Part shown: one piece after another, positions 19,716 to 29,310 of the stretch
How the letters are laid out: each line of letters starts with the position of its first letter
Position numbering within the stretch: the first letter of the stretch is position 1
Assembly (NCBI GenBank): GCA_003856375.1
Contig: CP034120.1
Coordinates: 2,790,001-2,854,000 of the forward strand
Source of the DNA: Glaciecola amylolytica
Lineage (GTDB): Bacteria > Bacteroidota > Bacteroidia > Flavobacteriales_D > Crocinitomicaceae
Direction of reading: 5' to 3'
DNA length: 64,000 nucleotides
Position numbers and translations under genes: made by a program
Notes under the pieces: generated by a model
The model's input: the letters and a program-made list of their open reading frames with translations, nothing else
What the model was told of the DNA's origin: nothing
The model's database searches: none

Positions 19716-19783
19716 AGTTTTTCCCCGGACATGGGGATTCATATGAACATATTGTTATTTTTATACTACTAAGACCATTATTT

Positions 19784-22132
19784 ATGAATTTCATCAAGAC
19801 CGACCTGGACTCTCTCCGGAAGGACGTCTCGAACGTTTTTGGAAAAGAGATCCGCTACACCTCTGATACTGAAGAGTTATCAGAAGAAATCTACAAAGTA
19901 ACCTCCAGAAAAATTTCTTCAACCACCATCAAACGATTTTGGGGATTGGCAAATTACGAGGGCGACTTTGGCACTTATACACTGGACACTTTCAAGCTGT
20001 ATATTGAAAACAAAGAGAGCTCTAACAAAAAACAAGACCTGATAAATATTTTGTCTTATGTCAGCGATTCCTGTATTTCAGCAACCTTATCCGGCTCCAA
20101 TAAATCCGGAAAACTCTTAAAAAGATCTTTTTTCGGAAACTACATGGAATCCTTTTTTCAAAGTGGAAAACCTTTGGGTGGTTTAATTGCTCCCGGAGGA
20201 TATGGCAAGTCCTGTGTTTTTGTTGATTACGTTACCACATCGGTCAATACTGACTGGGAGAATTACTACGTGAGTGCTTTGATGGCAAAGGAATTTGAGT
20301 TACTCTCAGAAATCCACAACGCCTTAGCCCGTGGCGAGCTTCAGAAAAGAAGAATCCTTCTGTTTATTGATGATCTTACCGGCTCCACCTTATCAGCTGA
20401 AGATGTCAATCGGATGGTTCATTTACTGACTTCTCCGATTATTCTTAATCCGAATCAAAACAATCTCAGGATCCTGTTCAGTACGCGCTCTGCCAGCTGG
20501 AAATTTCTATTGGCTCCCGTGTTCACTCCCAACGTTATTTCCAATTCGGTATTCGGAATCGGTGAAAGCACATTGATAGATAACTTTTCGAATGTTCCGT
20601 CGCTCAGCCCTGCTGAGATCAGCCAATTCGCCAATATTTTCTTTGAATATCAAAATACGGAACCCGCTATAAAAAGTGAAATCCTGAATCAAATTGAGCT
20701 TTCTGAAGAAGGGCTCACAGATGTGCTCGCTATTCCGCTTTATTTGAGACTGTTTTTGGCGCAATCTTTAAACGGCCAGGTACACGACGAATTTTCGTTA
20801 ATAGTCGAGTTTTTTAAGCTCAATATTTTTGATTTACCCCAAGCTGAATGGTATCAACTCATTCTGGATACTTTTCTGCAGCATTGTGATTTCGGGAAAA
20901 ACGGAAGAAGGATCAACAAAAATACCCTGATGCCCCTGCTCAATCAAAACAAAGAGGCTTATCTGGATCTTTTGAGAAGTGGTGTACTGATCGAATCAAC
21001 AGGCAGAACAAAGTATTCCTTCAATCAGGTGTTTGTTCAGTTTGCTCATGGTAATTACCTGGAAGTGTATGTTCTGCTCCATTATTTGTCACGTCATGCA
21101 GATCCCGGAAAAGAACTGCTGGAAGAAATCATGCGGGACTTCAACGATTCGGATATGAAGCTTTATCTCATTAAGTGGCTGCTTTATGTTCTCTTTGATC
21201 TGAAACAGGAAAAAGTCATTACTGAAATCTTTAATTATAAACTGAACACCGAAAAAACCGATGTTCTGGAACAGGGTTTAATGGTATTCAACCACGTGAT
21301 GAGTATGCAAATGCGCAAAAATCCTGAGTTTGCCTATTCCCTGCTGAAGGAAATGTCGAAAAACAAAAATTGTCATCTTTACTATTTTGAGAAATGTGTC
21401 GACCTCGATTATCTGACGAAATACTACAAGACCGGACTCACTTATTACCTGAAAGAAGCACGTGAACTCAAAGTTCAAATCCGGGGGAATCACCTGTTGT
21501 TCCTTGAAGGTTTTCTGACGAATAATCCGGTACAGTGCAAAGAAACCGTTTCTTACATCCGGAGTCAAAAAGAACACTGGAAGAATCTGAAAAGCGCTCC
21601 TTACGCATGGGCCATCAAAAGCGACCTGCTGTATTCCACTTATTTTGAAAAGAAAACCAATTATCCGATTACCGACCTTCTGGCTATTTCCGGGGAAATT
21701 CTCCGGTCCAAAGAACCAATCATGAGTGACTTCCTGACATTTCAATGGATGATTATGGAAGCGCTGATCTGGGTGAACAGAAATGAAGAAGTTCTCTTAT
21801 TGGCGGAATACACGGAACAGCATTACCGGGCTCTTCACAATTACAAAAACACGGATCCCTATTTCAATTTCATGCTCTATAAAGCATTTGCGCTGCTCAG
21901 AACAGGAAAGGCCCGTGAAGCCGAACTGATTCTTCAGAGGCTGGACCCCTCAATGACCTACATTGTCTATACGAACAAGAAATTGTATTCATCGCTTCAA
22001 TATCAGTTATTGAAACTCGAGATGATCAAACATGGTTCTCAAGGGAATTTTGAAGATCAAAAAGCGCAATGCCTGAAAATTGCCGGTAATCTGGGATACA
22101 CGTTTTTCACTGACCGGATAAGTGACATGTAA
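19784..22132 (+). CDS. STAND-type P-loop NTPase with N-terminal HTH-like domain and C-terminal helical repeats
   Basis: The frame is open from 19622, but those first 54 codons cover the divergent promoter region. The start at ATG 19784 (NFIKTDLDSLRKDVSNVFG) fits the domain, giving 782 residues. Residues 1-80 resemble the small Bacteroidota domain with KISSTTIKRFWGLANYEGDF and TLDTFKLYIENK, which looks like a helix-turn-helix. A P-loop follows (LIAPGGYGKSC), then Walker B (RRILLFIDDLTGS), a sensor strand (RILFSTRSASW) and a PLYLRLFLAQ motif like the GxP region of STAND proteins. The last 330 residues are helical, TPR-like. STAND proteins are signal-driven switches used in regulation or phage defence. 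Its place opposite the adhesin operon suggests regulation of that operon; this is inference. Confidence 0.8.
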   Translation: MNFIKTDLDSLRKDVSNVFGKEIRYTSDTEELSEEIYKVTSRKISSTTIKRFWGLANYEGDFGTYTLDTFKLYIENKESSNKKQDLINILSYVSDSCISATLSGSNKSGKLLKRSFFGNYMESFFQSGKPLGGLIAPGGYGKSCVFVDYVTTSVNTDWENYYVSALMAKEFELLSEIHNALARGELQKRRILLFIDDLTGSTLSAEDVNRMVHLLTSPIILNPNQNNLRILFSTRSASWKFLLAPVFTPNVISNSVFGIGESTLIDNFSNVPSLSPAEISQFANIFFEYQNTEPAIKSEILNQIELSEEGLTDVLAIPLYLRLFLAQSLNGQVHDEFSLIVEFFKLNIFDLPQAEWYQLILDTFLQHCDFGKNGRRINKNTLMPLLNQNKEAYLDLLRSGVLIESTGRTKYSFNQVFVQFAHGNYLEVYVLLHYLSRHADPGKELLEEIMRDFNDSDMKLYLIKWLLYVLFDLKQEKVITEIFNYKLNTEKTDVLEQGLMVFNHVMSMQMRKNPEFAYSLLKEMSKNKNCHLYYFEKCVDLDYLTKYYKTGLTYYLKEARELKVQIRGNHLLFLEGFLTNNPVQCKETVSYIRSQKEHWKNLKSAPYAWAIKSDLLYSTYFEKKTNYPITDLLAISGEILRSKEPIMSDFLTFQWMIMEALIWVNRNEEVLLLAEYTEQHYRALHNYKNTDPYFNFMLYKAFALLRTGKAREAELILQRLDPSMTYIVYTNKKLYSSLQYQLLKLEMIKHGSQGNFEDQKAQCLKIAGNLGYTFFTDRISDM

Positions 22133-22259
22133 AACACCGTTTTAGGATAAATCACTTATACAGGTAATCGTAAAAGGTTCTGCTTTCGTTAAGATTTCTT
22201 AAACCCTTCTACGAACAAAAATTAGTGGTATATTCGCTTAACATTATAAACTAAAAAAA

Positions 22260-22823
22260 ATGATCGCTGGACTTATTATTGGGGGTGTTATATTGATTTT
22301 AATCCTTTGGTTAGTTTCTATCAACAACCGCCTTGTTTCACTGAAAAACAACCGCGAAAGCGCTTTTGCCGACATCGACGTGCAATTAAAACAACGCTAT
22401 GATTTGATTCCTCAATTGCTTGGAGCCGTTAAAGGATATATGAATCACGAAAGTGAGGTATTGACCCGCGTAACTGAAGCGCGTTCCAGATGTTTGCAGG
22501 CAGGAACTATTTCTGAAAAAATCAACGCTGAGAACAATCTTGGTGCTGCTTTGAGCGGGTTGAACATTCAAATCGAAGCTTATCCTGATTTGAAAGCAAA
22601 CACGAATTTCATGAACCTGCAAAACGAAATCAGTGATATTGAAAATAAACTGGCTGCGGTTCGTCGTTTCTTCAACTCTTCTACCAAAGAGTACAATAAC
22701 GGCATCGAACAATTCCCAAGTAACATCATCGCGAACTTTAAGAAGTACAAAACAGAACCGATGTTTGATCTGGGAGTTGAACAACGTCAAACGCTTGACA
22801 AAGCACCGGAAGTTAAATTCTAA
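22260..22823 (+). CDS. lemA: LemA family protein
   Basis: It is 187 residues with an N-terminal transmembrane helix (IAGLIIGGVILILILWLVS) and the LemA core NNRESAFADIDVQLKQRYDLIPQLL, followed by three long helices ending in FNSSTKEYNN. LemA proteins are membrane-anchored helical bundles of uncertain role, often paired with HtpX proteases, as here (9 bases to the next ATG). A near-consensus -7 box (TATATTCG) lies about 27 bases upstream of the start. Confidence 0.93.
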   Translation: MIAGLIIGGVILILILWLVSINNRLVSLKNNRESAFADIDVQLKQRYDLIPQLLGAVKGYMNHESEVLTRVTEARSRCLQAGTISEKINAENNLGAALSGLNIQIEAYPDLKANTNFMNLQNEISDIENKLAAVRRFFNSSTKEYNNGIEQFPSNIIANFKKYKTEPMFDLGVEQRQTLDKAPEVKF

Positions 22824-22832
22824 TCGATTTTA

Positions 22833-23753
22833 ATGGCAGCTTATATTGGTCTTCACGAACAAATTCGTAGCAACAATTTAAAATCATCCTTGATATTGGC
22901 TGGATTCCCGTTCTTAATTTTGGCGGGAGTCTATGCCTTTTTCTTTTTCATGATGGGTGGAAAAGAACACATGGATCAGGTCAACCAACGTTTTATCACA
23001 ACGATTCCCTTCGTGATCGGAGGAGTGGTGATCTGGTTTCTCATCGCATATTTTGCCAACTCATCGTTGATTCAAATGGCTTCCAATTCGCGGCCTTTGG
23101 AACGGAAAGAGAATATGCGCGTTTACAACCTGACAGAAAATCTATGCATGTCTGTGGGAATGAAAATGCCGCAATTGTTTGTAATCGATTCTCCTGCATT
23201 AAATGCTTTTGCAAGCGGAATCAATGAAAAAAGTTATGCCGTAACGCTCACAACCGGAATCATCGATCATTTAAACGATGAAGAGTTGGAAGGAGTTATT
23301 GCACATGAATTGACGCACATTCGCAACAAAGACGTGCGTTTGTTGATCGTTTCAATCATCTTCGTCGGAATTCTTTCTTTCGCCGTAGATGTCTTATTGC
23401 GAAACCTGCTTTGGGGAGGTGGAAGAAGAGACAAAGAAGACAACAAAGGAGTTTTGATCGCCTTGGTCATTTCAGCTGTGGCCTTATTATTATCAATTCT
23501 CTTCAAGTTCGCTTTATCCCGCAAAAGAGAATACCTGGCAGATGCAGGTGCTGTTCAATTAACCCGGAATTCGCGCGCTTTGGCTTCCGCCTTGCGTAAA
23601 ATTTCCGGTCACTCGGAAGTAGATTCCGTAAGAAGTGAAGACGTAAAGCAAATGTTCATCGAACACAAAGCATTGGACGGAGCAGGATTTGCAGGCTTAT
23701 TTGCTACGCATCCTCCTATCGAAAAGCGCATTGCTGTTTTGGAACAGATGTGA
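22833..23753 (+). CDS. htpX: HtpX-like M48 family membrane metallopeptidase
   Basis: It is a 306-residue zinc protease with two N-terminal transmembrane helices (about 18-42 and 55-78) and the catalytic motif HELTH at 158-162. A second pair of membrane helices follows (about 170-185, 207-225), and the third zinc ligand is E233 in SRKREYLADAGAV. M48B proteases degrade misfolded membrane proteins with the active site facing the cytoplasm. It is co-transcribed with lemA, a conserved pairing. The symbol is by family; true orthology to E. coli HtpX was not tested. Confidence 0.92.
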   Translation: MAAYIGLHEQIRSNNLKSSLILAGFPFLILAGVYAFFFFMMGGKEHMDQVNQRFITTIPFVIGGVVIWFLIAYFANSSLIQMASNSRPLERKENMRVYNLTENLCMSVGMKMPQLFVIDSPALNAFASGINEKSYAVTLTTGIIDHLNDEELEGVIAHELTHIRNKDVRLLIVSIIFVGILSFAVDVLLRNLLWGGGRRDKEDNKGVLIALVISAVALLLSILFKFALSRKREYLADAGAVQLTRNSRALASALRKISGHSEVDSVRSEDVKQMFIEHKALDGAGFAGLFATHPPIEKRIAVLEQM

Positions 23754-23755
23754 TC

Positions 23756-24208
23756 ATGAAGTTACAAGGAAAGATTCTTAGGCATTCAATTGCCATAATC
23801 GGTGGTTCGCTTATATTGGGTTCTGCCTTCCTGCCATTCGAATCTAACGATGATTTTATTGGCATTTCGGAAGAAATTAAAACCACTTATACCTATGGAT
23901 TAACAAATCCGCTCTGGTATCTGATATTGATGTGTACTACCGTTATCTTTTCAATAGGGTACTTTACACAGGGACTCGCTTTCCGGATACTTGTTTACAT
24001 CTTCAGTTTTCTGTGTAGTATTTTCATTTATTTTGTCACTCTATTAACAGGAGTCGGCTGGGGAGCTACTCCATTTATACCTCAAAAAGAAATCGGTTTT
24101 GCTCTTTCTGTTTTTGGTTATATCCTCATTATTATCGCGACTATTATTTCTATGCATACGAAAAAGAAAAAACCTTCCGATGCGTTTGATTTGTTAGATG
24201 ATGTTTAA
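23756..24208 (+). CDS. Small four-helix membrane protein, unknown
   Basis: It starts at ATG 23756, two bases after the protease stop (a GTG at 23750 would overlap it), and has 150 residues. About four hydrophobic helices are visible: IAIIGGSLILGSAFLPF, PLWYLILMCTTVIFSIGYF, ILVYIFSFLCSIFIYFVTL and FALSVFGYILIIIATIIS. A short Lys-rich then acidic tail (MHTKKKKPSDAFDLLDDV) ends it. There is no recognised family. Its position suggests an accessory to the LemA/HtpX unit. Confidence 0.75.
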   Translation: MKLQGKILRHSIAIIGGSLILGSAFLPFESNDDFIGISEEIKTTYTYGLTNPLWYLILMCTTVIFSIGYFTQGLAFRILVYIFSFLCSIFIYFVTLLTGVGWGATPFIPQKEIGFALSVFGYILIIIATIISMHTKKKKPSDAFDLLDDV

Positions 24209-24295
24209 CGTCTCTGACCTCCGTTTATAATATGCGGCAGAAAAAAGAATAGAAATAATGAATGCTTTTTTGCTTTGGAAAAAGGAAGAGAAAAA

Positions 24296-26932
24296 CTAAA
24301 TCCTCACGATCAGCTTCACATTAAACCTCCGCTGGGTCAAGTAATTCGGAATCGAATAATACTTTCCTGAAACATCCTGAATCCATTGTTTTGAAAGCAC
24401 ATTGTTCACTCCCAAAAGGTTGAACACTTCGAACGAAATGATCGCACTTTCCATTTTCTTCAGGAAGTTGCGTGTTTTCCCCGGTTTGCGGTACAAAATG
24501 TCATAAGACATTCCCATATCCACACGGAAATACGCTTTCATCGTCAAGGTATCTTTGTAGCGCGAATGATCCGGCGGACCATAAGGCAATCTCGAACCAT
24601 AGGTAATTCCAACCTGACAAGTCAACTGCTGTAAGCCAGGCATGTGATCCTGAAACAAAACTCCAACCGTTACACGCTGATCAGTCGGTCTGCGGATATA
24701 TCCCGGATTAACACGGGCAGAATCCACTACTTTCTGATCGTCACTGAATCCGAAAATGATCTTCTCACCTTCCTTGTTGTAATAATCATAATAATAATCG
24801 TCCTTGATATCCTCTTTCGTAGACAAAAATCCCAATTTGAAGAAAGACATCAATCCCGGAACAAATTCTCCGTTCAAATTCAAATCAAGCCCCGTTGCAT
24901 AACCAACAGCATTGTTTTCTGCAAAATAGCGGGTTCTCACATTATCAACCTCGTAAGGGTTTACGTCCCACAAATACTTGTAATAAGCTTCTGCCGAAAA
25001 TTTGAAAGGAGATTCCCGTTTCCACATGAAGAAGCTGTAATCCATTCCCAAAACGAAATGAGCCGATTTCTGAGATTTCACTTCCGGATTGATCTGCCCG
25101 TCGAAAGTTCTGAATTCACGGTAAAAAGGCGGCTGATAATACAATCCGGTCGACAAACGGTAACGAACTCCTCTTCTCACAAACTTCCCGCCCTGATATA
25201 CATACTTAACGGGAAAGTAAGACAAAGTCATTCGGGGTGTGACGAAACCTTCGGCATTAAACGTGGTGTAAGTTCCTCTCAAACCATAATCCAATGTCAG
25301 TGAAGAACGTCCCACAGCAATGGTATCACGAATGACCCGCTGACGTATATTTCCTGAGGAGTCTTTTTCTTCAAAGGTCTTCGAAACCGGAATATTTTTG
25401 CGTTCTTTTCTCCATTCCCAATGATCCTGGATATAAACACTGTATCGCTGATTGTCGAGCTGCAATTTACTTTTGATCGTTTCATACAGATCAACTTCGC
25501 TTGTAGGATTATCGACCTGAGAATAACCTGCAGAATCCACCATTTTCCATTCGCTCAATACATCCGTAAAATGATCGATCTGAATTCCGGCACCCAGTTT
25601 CAGCTGATGTCTTGCATTTTTATTCTTCGGAGTAAAATTGAATGTTCCGTCGTGGTAAACACTGATGATATCGGCATTCAACTTGTTTCGGGCATGATTC
25701 AGAAAACCTCCTACACCCAAAACCGCAATCGAATCGCCGAATTCTTCCTTTGAAGGATCGGTTTCCAGCTCATTGATGTAGTATTCTCCCAGAATGTCAA
25801 AATTCTCGCGCTCGTCACTTCGGAAATACGTGAAGAAAGTTCGTCCTTCATACTTTTTAGAAGCGTAATTCAAAGAAGTTCCGACTGTTGAAGTTAAGAA
25901 ACGGGTTCGCTCCTGACCTTCGAAATAAATATTGAATGCATAGGCCTGATTCGCAGTTCCGAAATCGGTTTTACTGGTTTGCGGCGCAAATTGATAGGTA
26001 TTCGATGAAATGTGTCCGAGCATTGTCCACGACCAATGTTCGTTGATCGTATAATTCGTGACAGCCTGCGCATCCCAAAACACCGGGTTGTAATTTCCTT
26101 TCGTGGGAAGTGAATTCAGCAAGTAACCATTCGCTCTGTAGCGCGCTCCGAACAAGTACTGAAAACGCTTGTGCTTTCCGATCCGGTCTTCGACATGTGC
26201 TTCAACTCCCAATAAAGAAGCCATCGCAGAAATGCGCAAAGAATCCGGTTTCTTGTAACGGATATCGAGCACGGAACTCAATTTGTCTCCATACATGGAT
26301 TGAAAACCACCCGAAGAAAAGTAAATATCCTGAACCAATGCCGAATTGATAAAACTCAATCCTTCCTGCTGACCTGAACGTGTTAAAAACGGGCGATTGA
26401 TCAAAAAACCATCTACATAAACGAGGTTTTCGTCATAATTCCCGCCGCGAACGTTGTAATTGGAAGTCAATTCGTTATTGGAGTTCACTCCGGCTTGTGT
26501 AAGCACCAAAATCCCCTCTACTCCTCTTGTGGAAGGCATTTTTTGTAAATCAATCGGAGGAATGCGGTCCAGACCGTTCAGGTTTTCCTTGGTGGTTTTG
26601 ATCACAACTCCATCAATGATTTCCAGATCAAAAACGATCGGTTCGATGGTAAATGAAGCTGCATCCGGAATCTGAATATTCTTTCGAAATTCATTGTCTG
26701 CATCAAATTGTGCAATCATCCCGTATTTTTGCGGACTTAACACAATCGAAAACTGACCTTTTTTCCCCGTTTCGGCAACGAGTGTATCGCTTTCCAACAA
26801 GAAAAAAACCTTGATGTTTTCCAGTCCAATTTTACGTTTATCGACCACACTTCCCGTTACCTGAACTTGTGACCAAAGAGCGGTCAAAGGCACAAAAAGA
26901 AGAAAAAGACATACAAGAATTTGGTTTCGCAT
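24296..26932 (-). CDS. TonB-dependent outer membrane receptor with CarboxypepD-like N-terminal domain
   Basis: The 878-residue protein has a signal peptide (RNQILVCLFLLFVPLTALWSQ). A carboxypeptidase-regulatory-like beta domain follows (VQVTGSVVDKRKIGLENIKVFFLLES cut here to its start VQVTGSVVDKRKIGLENI), then a plug domain (GVNSNNELTSNYNVRGGNYD, VYVDGFLINRP, SSGGFQSMYGDKLSSVLDI). A long beta-barrel ends in RRFNVKLIVRI with the usual terminal aromatic/hydrophobic pattern. Such receptors import large ligands using TonB energy; this two-domain form is typical of Bacteroidota. No SusD partner is adjacent, so it is not a classic SusCD pair. The ligand is unknown. Confidence 0.93.
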   Translation of the reverse strand: MRNQILVCLFLLFVPLTALWSQVQVTGSVVDKRKIGLENIKVFFLLESDTLVAETGKKGQFSIVLSPQKYGMIAQFDADNEFRKNIQIPDAASFTIEPIVFDLEIIDGVVIKTTKENLNGLDRIPPIDLQKMPSTRGVEGILVLTQAGVNSNNELTSNYNVRGGNYDENLVYVDGFLINRPFLTRSGQQEGLSFINSALVQDIYFSSGGFQSMYGDKLSSVLDIRYKKPDSLRISAMASLLGVEAHVEDRIGKHKRFQYLFGARYRANGYLLNSLPTKGNYNPVFWDAQAVTNYTINEHWSWTMLGHISSNTYQFAPQTSKTDFGTANQAYAFNIYFEGQERTRFLTSTVGTSLNYASKKYEGRTFFTYFRSDERENFDILGEYYINELETDPSKEEFGDSIAVLGVGGFLNHARNKLNADIISVYHDGTFNFTPKNKNARHQLKLGAGIQIDHFTDVLSEWKMVDSAGYSQVDNPTSEVDLYETIKSKLQLDNQRYSVYIQDHWEWRKERKNIPVSKTFEEKDSSGNIRQRVIRDTIAVGRSSLTLDYGLRGTYTTFNAEGFVTPRMTLSYFPVKYVYQGGKFVRRGVRYRLSTGLYYQPPFYREFRTFDGQINPEVKSQKSAHFVLGMDYSFFMWKRESPFKFSAEAYYKYLWDVNPYEVDNVRTRYFAENNAVGYATGLDLNLNGEFVPGLMSFFKLGFLSTKEDIKDDYYYDYYNKEGEKIIFGFSDDQKVVDSARVNPGYIRRPTDQRVTVGVLFQDHMPGLQQLTCQVGITYGSRLPYGPPDHSRYKDTLTMKAYFRVDMGMSYDILYRKPGKTRNFLKKMESAIISFEVFNLLGVNNVLSKQWIQDVSGKYYSIPNYLTQRRFNVKLIVRI

Positions 26933-27241
26933 CTTCGCTTAAACGTTGAGTTCCCGAAATTAGTATAAACTTTTTACTTCCTTGCTTCGTAACGAAGTTT
27001 TATGGCTTCGCAATACCCATTAAAAAAACGCAGGCTTGTTTACGAAAATAGAGCGAGCTATTAACAAGACTTTGTGCTTTAGACAAAGAGAGATGAATCG
27101 GCTTTTTTTAACGCAAAGAGTTGGAGAGTTCAAAAGTGCCGTTCCTGAAAACGATTTCCGCATCCTATTCGTTTGAAAAGAATACAGCAAATAATTAAAT
27201 CCTCTTATTAAGTCATCTTGAAAAACAAAGGTTTTGTAAGA

Positions 27242-27306
27242 GAATTGTGGCGATTTTTTTCCCCTGATGTGCAGATATTGGCGGTGCTTACCAGTCGCCA
27301 CAATTC
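27242..27306. repeat. Perfect 12-bp inverted repeat with 41-base spacer
   Basis: GAATTGTGGCGA (27242-27253) and TCGCCACAATTC (27295-27306) are exact reverse complements. The spacer is T- and C-rich and has no gene. It could be the foot of an RNA structure or the ends of an eroded small mobile element. Confidence 0.6.
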
Positions 27307-27430
27307 AACCAGCGAGTGCGGTATCCGAGCATTTATCTGTGCATCTGTGGGGTTTTACATCCTATCCGATTAGTGTCTAAACTCCATTATCATGAAAAAT
27401 CATCAGCTAAATTCTCCAGACAAGTCAAAA

Positions 27431-27456
27431 ACAAAAAAGGTGCCGTACAAGCACCT
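27431..27456 (-). terminator. Terminator downstream of bshC
   Basis: On the minus strand AGGTGC-n7-GCACCT is followed by TTTTTTGTTTTTG, about 30 bases after the bshC stop. Confidence 0.7.
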
Positions 27457-27485
27457 CATTTTATGTTCTTTTATTGGTAAAGATC

Positions 27486-29069
27486 CTATTTCGTCAAATC
27501 AATCACCACCAGTTCCTTTTCGAAAGGATCAAGTTCCCGGTGAATGGATTGAAGCAGCTGCCTGAATTCTCCGCTTGGCGCAAACTGCAGCCAGTGGAAA
27601 TAACGTTCCTGCAAGGAATTTTCAGGGATAACCCGCTCCGAAATGAAATCAATGGACTGCAAAGTTTGTTCGTGGCGTTGTTTTAATTGCTTCACCAAAC
27701 GCTGTTCAAATCCTTCCAATTGCTTTCTCATACGCACTGCTTCAGCTTCCGCAAACGACTCTAAAGTAGCTTCGATGGATTTTGCTTTTTCGATCATCTC
27801 CGAACGCAAAGCATTGAAGGAATCAAATAATGCGGATAAATTCAAATCGTCTCCTTCATTTTCAGCCAGAAACAATTTTTTCAATTCATCTTTCGGTTGG
27901 AAATAACGTTCATTCGGCCAATTCAATTTGTCCATTCGTTTCTTCAAAGCACCATCAATCAATTGAATGGAAACACGCTGCTGAATCAGTGGAAACAAGG
28001 TGTGATGCACGTGAAAAACTCCTTTCAGCTGAATCCAATAGGCCATTTCGCCGCCACCGCCAACATAAACCAGATTGGGCAAGATCGTTTCCTGGTAAAC
28101 CGGACGCAGAATCACATTGGGAGAAAAATTCTCCGGTTCCGATTCTACCAGCTCAGTCAGTTCTTCTTTAGTGAAAACTTTTCCGTCAATTGCCAGGCCG
28201 TTTTCAACCGGTTCAATCCGCAAGCGCTCACCTGCCTTCAAATAAAACAAGTTGCAATCTCTGGCGTGAGCCTGCGGTTTGTATCCTTCCGCTTCGATCA
28301 GTTTATTCGTATTCTGAACTGCATGATTAGCCAGATCACTGGAAATCTCTCTCAAAACAACCGGAACAAATTCGCGTTTCAACTCGCGGGAATCCGGTTG
28401 AAGAACCAAAACACCGAAATCTGCAAACAGTTTGCTTAAAAACTCCTGAAGATAGGATGCATAATCTTCTTTTGCGGAAACAGAAAGCAGATCTGAAATT
28501 TCATTTTCCTTTCCGTCGAAAAAAGCCTTAAACGTTTCGTGAACTTCGCTGAAATCGTTCATATTAAACCGGCCTACCGGTCCTGTTTGATTCGAATCCC
28601 AACTCAATTTCTGGCTAAACAAATGTGTGGATTTAACTTCCTCAAAATCGTGATCTTCGGAAGCCATCCAAAAAACGGGAACGGCTTTGAATTCTTTCTG
28701 ACCGGCATTAAATTCTTCTGCCAGACGAACCACATGCAGCACTTTGTAGACCAAATAAAGCGGCCCTCCGAAAAGTGTCAGCTGATGCCCGGTTGTTACC
28801 GTGAACGTCCTTTCATTTTCCAGCAGCTTCAGATTTTCCAGCTGACTTGCCGATGCGTAAGAACCAATCTGCCGGTTCCAGACATTCAGTAAGTTTTTGC
28901 GGGTTTCGGAAGAATAAACCTCCTTCTTCAATGCTGCTTGTGTGTATAAATCCGAAATGGAATTTAAAGGTGTTGTAAGAAATTGCCCGAATGTTGATTG
29001 ATTCCCGAAAGCATGGGAAAATGATGAAAATTGTTTGATTTTATCTCGAGCGATAGTTGTTTGACTCAT
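27486..29069 (-). CDS. bshC: Bacillithiol biosynthesis cysteine-adding enzyme BshC
   Basis: The 527 residues match the BshC family. Family blocks are TVTTGHQLTLFGGPLYLVYK near residue 95-115, PVFWMASEDHDFEEVKS near 150, NVILRPVYQETILPNLVYVG near 315, and a long coiled-coil arm (about 385-470). The enzyme adds cysteine to glucosaminyl malate, the last step of bacillithiol synthesis, in the cytoplasm. This marks bacillithiol as the low-molecular-weight thiol of the organism. The other bsh genes are not in the window. It is monocistronic, with its terminator at 27431. Confidence 0.95.
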   Translation of the reverse strand: MSQTTIARDKIKQFSSFSHAFGNQSTFGQFLTTPLNSISDLYTQAALKKEVYSSETRKNLLNVWNRQIGSYASASQLENLKLLENERTFTVTTGHQLTLFGGPLYLVYKVLHVVRLAEEFNAGQKEFKAVPVFWMASEDHDFEEVKSTHLFSQKLSWDSNQTGPVGRFNMNDFSEVHETFKAFFDGKENEISDLLSVSAKEDYASYLQEFLSKLFADFGVLVLQPDSRELKREFVPVVLREISSDLANHAVQNTNKLIEAEGYKPQAHARDCNLFYLKAGERLRIEPVENGLAIDGKVFTKEELTELVESEPENFSPNVILRPVYQETILPNLVYVGGGGEMAYWIQLKGVFHVHHTLFPLIQQRVSIQLIDGALKKRMDKLNWPNERYFQPKDELKKLFLAENEGDDLNLSALFDSFNALRSEMIEKAKSIEATLESFAEAEAVRMRKQLEGFEQRLVKQLKQRHEQTLQSIDFISERVIPENSLQERYFHWLQFAPSGEFRQLLQSIHRELDPFEKELVVIDLTK

Positions 29070-29144
29070 GGGGCAAATTTACACATCATTTTCACTTGCA
29101 GCAGTTACCATGGAAGGCAATCTGTTAAAAACATTAAAAGAATT

Positions 29145-29300
29145 CCTGATTACGAATTGCTGATTGTGAATTGAGATTCCAAGAATCATCCATTTCAATT
29201 CTTCCTCCCTCTCTGTCTCCCTCCAAAGGGAGAGGTTCAATCTTCTTCCATCATCAGAAACTCCTTACTTTATGTTTTCATTCCGATAGCTATTGGAACT
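29145..29300. repeat. Dispersed intergenic repeat remnants upstream of the isomerase gene
   Basis: The spacer contains TTACGAATTGCTGATTGTGAATTG, seen in its core parts elsewhere (46104-46126). It also has a 7-bp hairpin TCTCCCT-CCAA-AGGGAGA (29216-29233) and the near-palindrome TTCCGATAGCTATTGGAA (29281-29298), whose core CCGATAGCTAT recurs at 46909-46919. Confidence 0.5.
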
Positions 29301-29310
29301 CACTTTTCAA

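Larger units (their letters stand above)
26933..27485. other. Non-coding spacer with repeat remnants and an inverted repeat
   Basis: This 553-base spacer lies between two minus-strand genes. It holds a perfect 12-bp inverted repeat (listed separately), pieces resembling dispersed intergenic repeats (for example ATCTGTGCATCTGTGGGG at about 27338) and the terminator-like hairpin for bshC at its right end. A 93-codon minus-strand frame at 27020-27301 has no family features and I do not count it as a gene. Confidence 0.6.

Noticed and set aside
24644-25303. 219-codon plus-strand frame
   Set aside because: It lies fully antisense to the TonB receptor and has no recognisable features.
27020-27301. 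93-codon minus-strand frame in the spacer before bshC
   Set aside because: No signal, domain or promoter; it covers repeat fragments and half of the inverted repeat, so it is most likely a chance frame.
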